A stretch of DNA of 18,371 nucleotides from an uncultured Collinsella sp. (lineage in GTDB: Bacteria > Actinomycetota > Coriobacteriia > Coriobacteriales > Coriobacteriaceae): contig URFU01000034.1 of NCBI GenBank assembly GCA_900547125.1, positions 1 through 18,371 of the forward strand, given 5' to 3'. Shown one piece after another: positions 15,943 through 18,371 of this stretch. How positions within the stretch are numbered: position 1 is the first letter of the stretch; every line of letters starts with the position of its first letter. The notes beneath the pieces are model-generated. The model did no database searches. It was not told the DNA's origin and saw only the letters and a program-made list of their open reading frames with translations. A program made the position numbers and the translations under genes.

Positions 15943-16427
15943 TACGACACCTGCCAATCGAACGCGTTGTACTGATGCTCGATCTCGGCGATATGCCCGC
16001 CGCGAATGGTGACGCCCACGGCATCGAAGCGGATCGCCTTGAGCGGATAATGCTCCATGAGATAACAACTCGCGATGCGACGATAGCGCCGCTGCTTTTG
16101 GGCGTTCACCGCTTCCTCGGGAAACACCCGCGTATCGCAATCCAGCGCAACACGCCTGGTCTTGACCTCGGCCATCACCACCACATCGTCGAGCTCGTCA
16201 AGCAGCACCAGGTCGGCCTCGCCCTCCGAGCATCGATAGCCTTGTTCCAGCAATGCATAGCCGCGCTCGTTAAAGTAATCGATTGCGATAAGCTCGCCCA
16301 GCATACCGAGCTCGCGAGGACTGAGCCCCTTGATAAACTCAGGCGTGATCGACCCGCAATCGAGCTCCCCCTCTTCCCAACGTTCCTTGAGCTGCTGCGT
16401 CTTGCTCATTTTGGCTGCGGCACACAT
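15942..16427 (-). CDS. yraN: YraN/UPF0102 family putative nuclease
   Basis: This is a small endonuclease-like-fold protein of unknown cellular role, often found beside rnhB, comM and dprA as here. From ATG at 16427 it is 161 residues. The family core spans about 44-150: ELGMLGELIAIDYFNERGY, then EGEADLVLLDE with the catalytic-type acidic residues, and VVMAEVKTRR, giving the E-D-ExK pattern of restriction-enzyme-like nucleases. About 40 residues of charged N-terminal extension (KTQQLKERWEEGELDC) precede it, longer than the usual roughly 120-residue member. ATG at 16427 has AAAGGAG 5 nt upstream; a second in-frame ATG at 16409 would remove six residues but lacks a good site. It probably starts the yraN-comM-dprA-trmFO-xerC-like run, whose genes are separated by overlaps or 14 nt at most. 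Confidence 0.88.
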   Translation of the reverse strand: MCAAAKMSKTQQLKERWEEGELDCGSITPEFIKGLSPRELGMLGELIAIDYFNERGYALLEQGYRCSEGEADLVLLDELDDVVVMAEVKTRRVALDCDTRVFPEEAVNAQKQRRYRRIASCYLMEHYPLKAIRFDAVGVTIRGGHIAEIEHQYNAFDWQVS

Positions 16428-16561
16428 GAGGTCTCCTTTCCCACTCCCTGCATTGCCTCGATAATGAGGGCAGGTTTCATGCGGGTAAGTACCGGAAGCA
16501 AACCAAAAACCAACCAAATGCCGACAAATGAGAGGCCGCGCGCAACAATAGCGTTGCACAC
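16406..16561 (-). other. Possible small membrane protein frame in the rnhB-yraN spacer (51 codons)
   Basis: The spacer between rnhB and yraN is 188 nt. It holds an open frame from GTG at 16561, in the same frame as rnhB, to a TGA at 16406 that overlaps the second Met codon of yraN (ATGA). It encodes a hydrophobic stretch (GLSFVGIWLVFGLLPVL) followed by TRMKPALIIEAM. Against it: no good ribosome site before the GTG (AGGGG only 2 nt away), third-position GC lower than in the neighbours, and a frame that runs through the hairpin at 16534-16565. It could be chance. I do not recognise a family. Confidence 0.2.
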
Positions 16562-16565
16562 GGCC
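16534..16565 (-). promoter_or_regulatory. Strong hairpin between rnhB and yraN
   Basis: On the minus strand GGCCGTGTGCAAC pairs with GTTGCGCGCGGCC over a 6-nt loop (GCTATT). All 13 positions pair in RNA, two as G-U. The following TCTCATTTGTC is a poor U-tract, so this may be an attenuator, a weak terminator or an mRNA-processing or stability element rather than a standard terminator. Confidence 0.5.
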
Positions 16566-16577
16566 CCTACCAGCAGA

Positions 16578-16583
16578 TTTATA
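16578..16583 (-). promoter_or_regulatory. Possible -10 box for the yraN-comM-dprA-trmFO-xerC-like unit
   Basis: TATAAA (16583-16578, minus strand) is a five-of-six -10 match just after rnhB and before the spacer hairpin. The nearest -35-like TTGTGG is 21 bp upstream, too far for a standard promoter, so support is weak. Confidence 0.25.
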
Positions 16584-16615
16584 GAACCCTTAAGGTCCCT
16601 ATCTCCACAATTGGC

Positions 16616-17404
16616 CTAAAAAAGGCGCTCAGTCTGCAGAAAGTTTCCGCAAAAGCTCACACGATGCAGCGGAGAAAGACCGTGTTTGCGAATGGCCTCG
16701 ATGTGCTCGGGACTCGCATAGCCTTTCGATTCGGCCAAATGGTACTCGGGATACTCGGCATCGTACTCGACCATCATCTCGTCACGCGTGACCTTTGCCA
16801 TGATGGATGCCGCGGCGATACAGGCGATCTTGGCATCGCCCTTGACCACGTCGCGCTCATGGGGCACGGCGCCCAGGGGGTTGCCGTCCATAAGCACACA
16901 ATCGGGCTCAAGCCCCGTATCGGCCACCGCACCCGCGACAGCGGCTCGAATGGCGCGGGCCATGCCCATCTCATCGATATCCGCAGGAGCGATATGGCAA
17001 AAGCCGATAGCAGTCGCCACCTCGGCAATCTTCACCGAGAGCAGCTCGCGGCGCGCCGGCGTGAGCTTTTTGGAATCATTGATGCCCCAGATGCGCGGCT
17101 CCATCGGAAGACACACGGCACACACGGTCAAGGGACCCGCTACCGAGCCACGGCCCACCTCGTCGACGCCCACGACCACGCCATCACCGCCGAGCTCATG
17201 CATAAGCTCGTACATGCCGTTGACGCGCTCGCGTACGGAAAGTTCCTTGGCATGGCGCTTAAGGGCACGTTCGCAAGCCTTGATCACCTGCTGGCGCGGA
17301 TCCTCGCGATAATGCTCCACGAGGGCGGGAATCTCCTCGAACGTGGCGCTCGCCAGCTCGCCGGCAACCTGCGATGCCGAAACCGAGCTCGTCATATTGG
17401 CCAT
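16616..17404 (-). CDS. rnhB: Ribonuclease HII
   Basis: RNase HII cleaves RNA in RNA-DNA hybrids and removes single ribonucleotides from DNA. From ATG at 17404 it is 262 residues. An N-terminal extension of about 75 residues, as in the B. subtilis protein, precedes the catalytic core: VVVGVDEVGRGSVAGPL with Asp81 and Glu82, NDSKKLTPARRELL, CVLMDGNPLG with Asp173, KGDAKIACIAAASIMAKVT followed by RDEMM with Asp208, and YPEYHLAESKGYASPEH. These complete the DEDD metal site. The chosen ATG has AAGGAGG 7 nt upstream; the ATG at 17422 is part of that site. It follows rplS in the common rplS-rnhB order, without ylqF or lepB between. A terminator lies only about 30 nt before the start, so rnhB may depend on readthrough or a promoter I could not identify. 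Confidence 0.96.
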   Translation of the reverse strand: MANMTSSVSASQVAGELASATFEEIPALVEHYREDPRQQVIKACERALKRHAKELSVRERVNGMYELMHELGGDGVVVGVDEVGRGSVAGPLTVCAVCLPMEPRIWGINDSKKLTPARRELLSVKIAEVATAIGFCHIAPADIDEMGMARAIRAAVAGAVADTGLEPDCVLMDGNPLGAVPHERDVVKGDAKIACIAAASIMAKVTRDEMMVEYDAEYPEYHLAESKGYASPEHIEAIRKHGLSPLHRVSFCGNFLQTERLF

Positions 17405-17431
17405 ACCAGGCCCTCCTTGCATGCAAATCAG

Positions 17432-17465
17432 ATAAAAAGAAGGGCCACCCGAAGGTGACCCTTTT
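17432..17465 (-). terminator. Intrinsic terminator after rplS (UUCG loop)
   Basis: On the minus strand GGGTCACC pairs with GGTGGCCC (17461-17454 with 17449-17442) around a UUCG tetraloop. All eight pairs form, with one G-U. TTCTTTTTATC follows. A smaller TGTCCA/TGGACA hairpin (about 17465-17482) sits just before it. The element lies 33 nt beyond the rplS stop and just upstream of rnhB. Confidence 0.85.
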
Positions 17466-17497
17466 GTCCAAACGAGTGGACAGACGCTGCGATCTTC

Positions 17498-17839
17498 TTA
17501 GCGCTTCTCGGGGATGCGAGCAGCCTTGCCCACCTTGTCGCGGAGGTAGTACAGCTTGGCGCGACGGACGCGACCATGACGAACGACCTCGAGCTTGGCG
17601 ATCTTGGGGCTGTGAAGCGGGAAGGTACGCTCAACACCGACACCGAAGGAAATCTTGCGGACGGTGAAGGTCTCGCGGGCACCGGCGCCGGCCATGCGGA
17701 TGACGTCGCCCTGGAAGACCTGGATGCGCTCGCGGTCGCCTTCCTTAATGCGGTAGTGAACCTTGACGTTGTCGGCGACGCGAACCTGAGGAATGTCCTC
17801 GCGGATCTGCTGACGCTCGATTGCGCGGATGTAATCCAT
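17498..17839 (-). CDS. rplS: 50S ribosomal protein bL19
   Basis: bL19 sits at the 30S-50S interface of the ribosome. The 113 residues match the family throughout: a short N-terminal helix (MDYIRAIERQQIREDIPQVR), the VKVHYRIKEGDRERIQVFQG barrel strand with GDVIRM, TFTVRKISFGVGVERTFPLH with SPKI, and the basic RRAKLYYLRDKVGKAARI end. The frame reaches a TTG two codons earlier, but ATG at 17839 has AAGGA 7 nt upstream and gives the standard length. It appears to be its own unit: promoter near 17909-17936, leader hairpin at 17864-17887, and a UUCG-loop terminator after it. The usual upstream partners (rpsP, rimM, trmD) are not in view. Confidence 0.98.
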   Translation of the reverse strand: MDYIRAIERQQIREDIPQVRVADNVKVHYRIKEGDRERIQVFQGDVIRMAGAGARETFTVRKISFGVGVERTFPLHSPKIAKLEVVRHGRVRRAKLYYLRDKVGKAARIPEKR

Positions 17840-17863
17840 GTGCAATTCCTTACTCTTCTAGAG

Positions 17864-17887
17864 GTGCCGTACCACCTTGGCCGGCAC
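17864..17887 (-). promoter_or_regulatory. Leader hairpin of rplS
   Basis: GTGCCG (17887-17882) pairs with CGGCAC (17869-17864), with a further GCC/GGT pairing inside, in the roughly 65-nt leader between the predicted start site and the AAGGA ribosome site. Autoregulatory L19 leaders are known in Firmicutes; I cannot say whether this is homologous. Confidence 0.4.
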
Positions 17888-17908
17888 GTAGTTGAACAAA
17901 CGTATTCG

Positions 17909-17936
17909 AGTATACACGCCACGACCTTGGCTGCAA
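17909..17936 (-). promoter_or_regulatory. Probable promoter of rplS
   Basis: TATACT (17914-17909, five of six) is a good -10 box. TTGCAG (17936-17931) is a weak -35 at a 16-bp spacing. It lies between the preceding hypothetical gene and rplS, about 70 nt before the rplS ATG, leaving a short leader. Confidence 0.55.
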
Positions 17937-17987
17937 GAACTATTTTGCCCGTACGCAAAAAGACAAAAACACGCACTCTTTCTGCAC

Positions 17988-18371
17988 TTATGCGCCGTCC
18001 GCAGCATCAGTCGTCGGCGTCGTCACGGTCGTTCCGGGCGCGATATAGCCGTATTCGAGCAGCACCGAAAGCGCATGCTGCTTCCAGGTGGCAAGCTCTT
18101 CGTCATTATAGTTGTCATGGACCCATTGACTCATCGCGTCTTCGGCGTCTTGGGGCACCAGGTCCTGGCTGTCCGCCATCAGGTACAGGATGCCCAAGAT
18201 GTCGAAGTCCTGCTTGGTCATCTCTTCCTTGTTTGATGTGCTGATGAGGCCGTGATCGATGCCGTAGCGGCAGATATCGGTCAAAACGGTATCGAGGCCT
18301 GTAGGAAGCGGCGAGGCATCCTTCGCGGCAGCGGGCGCGGTGTCTTCAGTCAATGCAGCTGCATCGTCGCT
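17988..18371 (-). CDS. Hypothetical acidic protein, 5' end beyond the window
   Basis: The frame is open to the right edge of the window, so the gene probably starts outside it; 127 codons are visible. A TTG at 18353 is in frame but has no clear ribosome site, and the residues before it (SDDAAA) continue the same low-complexity Ala/Asp style. After an Ala-, Pro- and Thr-rich acidic stretch comes a helical domain (about GLDTVLTDICRYGIDHGLIS to QHALSVLLEYGYI) rich in Asp and Glu, with a conserved-looking DFDILGILYLMADSQD and a Trp-bearing MSQWVHDNYNDEELATW. It ends in a Thr/Pro tail. No signal peptide or membrane helix is visible in this part. I do not recognise the family. It lies 148 nt upstream of rplS, where many bacteria have trmD or rimM. 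Confidence 0.7.
   Translation of the reverse strand, partial: SDDAAALTEDTAPAAAKDASPLPTGLDTVLTDICRYGIDHGLISTSNKEEMTKQDFDILGILYLMADSQDLVPQDAEDAMSQWVHDNYNDEELATWKQHALSVLLEYGYIAPGTTVTTPTTDAADGA

Noticed and set aside
14461..15975. Long plus-strand open frame (about 504 codons) opposite comM
   Set aside because: It is antisense to a complete comM with all motifs and has an Arg/His-rich composition typical of a shadow frame.
15943..16140. Upstream extension of comM to 16140
   Set aside because: It lies wholly inside yraN, has an Arg-rich out-of-frame composition, and ATG at 15942 gives the exact family length.
16428..16559. Upstream extension of yraN beginning at 16559
   Set aside because: Cys-rich, unlike the family, running through the hairpin, while ATG at 16427 has a good ribosome site.
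17955..17999. Terminator after the edge hypothetical gene (CGCA/TGCG with TTTTT runs)
   Set aside because: Only four closing pairs around a 15-nt loop; the T-rich stretch alone is not enough.
1..18371. CRISPR array, insertion sequence, tRNA or rRNA gene, prophage or toxin-antitoxin pair
   Set aside because: No spaced direct repeats, transposase, cloverleaf, rRNA segment or such gene pair was seen; the window is ordinary housekeeping sequence.

Overview
This window is a chromosomal housekeeping region from a high-GC bacterium. The gene order (rplS, rnhB, yraN, comM, dprA, trmFO, xerC-like, rpsB, tsf, pyrH, frr, uppS, cdsA, dxr, rseP, ispG, proS) and the protein sequences suggest a Coriobacteriia actinobacterium, probably Collinsella or a close relative. 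That assignment is inference from gene order, composition and protein character; no database was searched. There is no sign of a mobile element, CRISPR array, tRNA or rRNA.

Layout. The left edge (1-735, + strand) holds the 3' part of an APH-type phosphotransferase gene. It converges on everything else, which lies on the minus strand. Two hairpin terminators (770-803 and 832-879) separate the converging units. Read in the direction of transcription from the right, the minus-strand block starts with the 3' part of an unrecognised gene (17988-18371). Next come rplS with its own promoter, leader hairpin and UUCG-loop terminator, then rnhB. A 188-nt spacer with a strong hairpin follows, then the tightly packed set yraN-comM-dprA-trmFO-xerC-like. 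A clear promoter and structured leader then drive rpsB-tsf, which ends in a terminator. An extended -10 promoter restarts transcription for pyrH-frr-uppS-cdsA-dxr-rseP-ispG-proS.

Function. rpsB, tsf, frr, rplS and proS serve translation. pyrH supplies UDP/UTP. dxr and ispG are two steps of the MEP isoprenoid pathway, and uppS uses the resulting isoprenoids to make the cell-wall lipid carrier. cdsA makes CDP-diacylglycerol for phospholipids. rseP is an intramembrane protease. comM and dprA act in uptake and recombination of transforming DNA. trmFO methylates tRNA, rnhB removes RNA from DNA, and the Xer recombinase resolves chromosome dimers.

Points that stand out: (1) cdsA, normally essential, has an in-frame TAG that cuts off the catalytic signature; (2) RseP carries a roughly 115-residue insertion that looks like a winged-helix domain between its first two membrane segments; (3) the Xer gene has clear N-terminal homology upstream of any ATG, GTG or TTG, implying an ATA, CTG or ATT start or a start-codon mutation; (4) there are structured leaders before rpsB and rplS, and a hairpin plus a short hydrophobic open frame between rnhB and yraN. 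No wholly new multi-gene system is evident.
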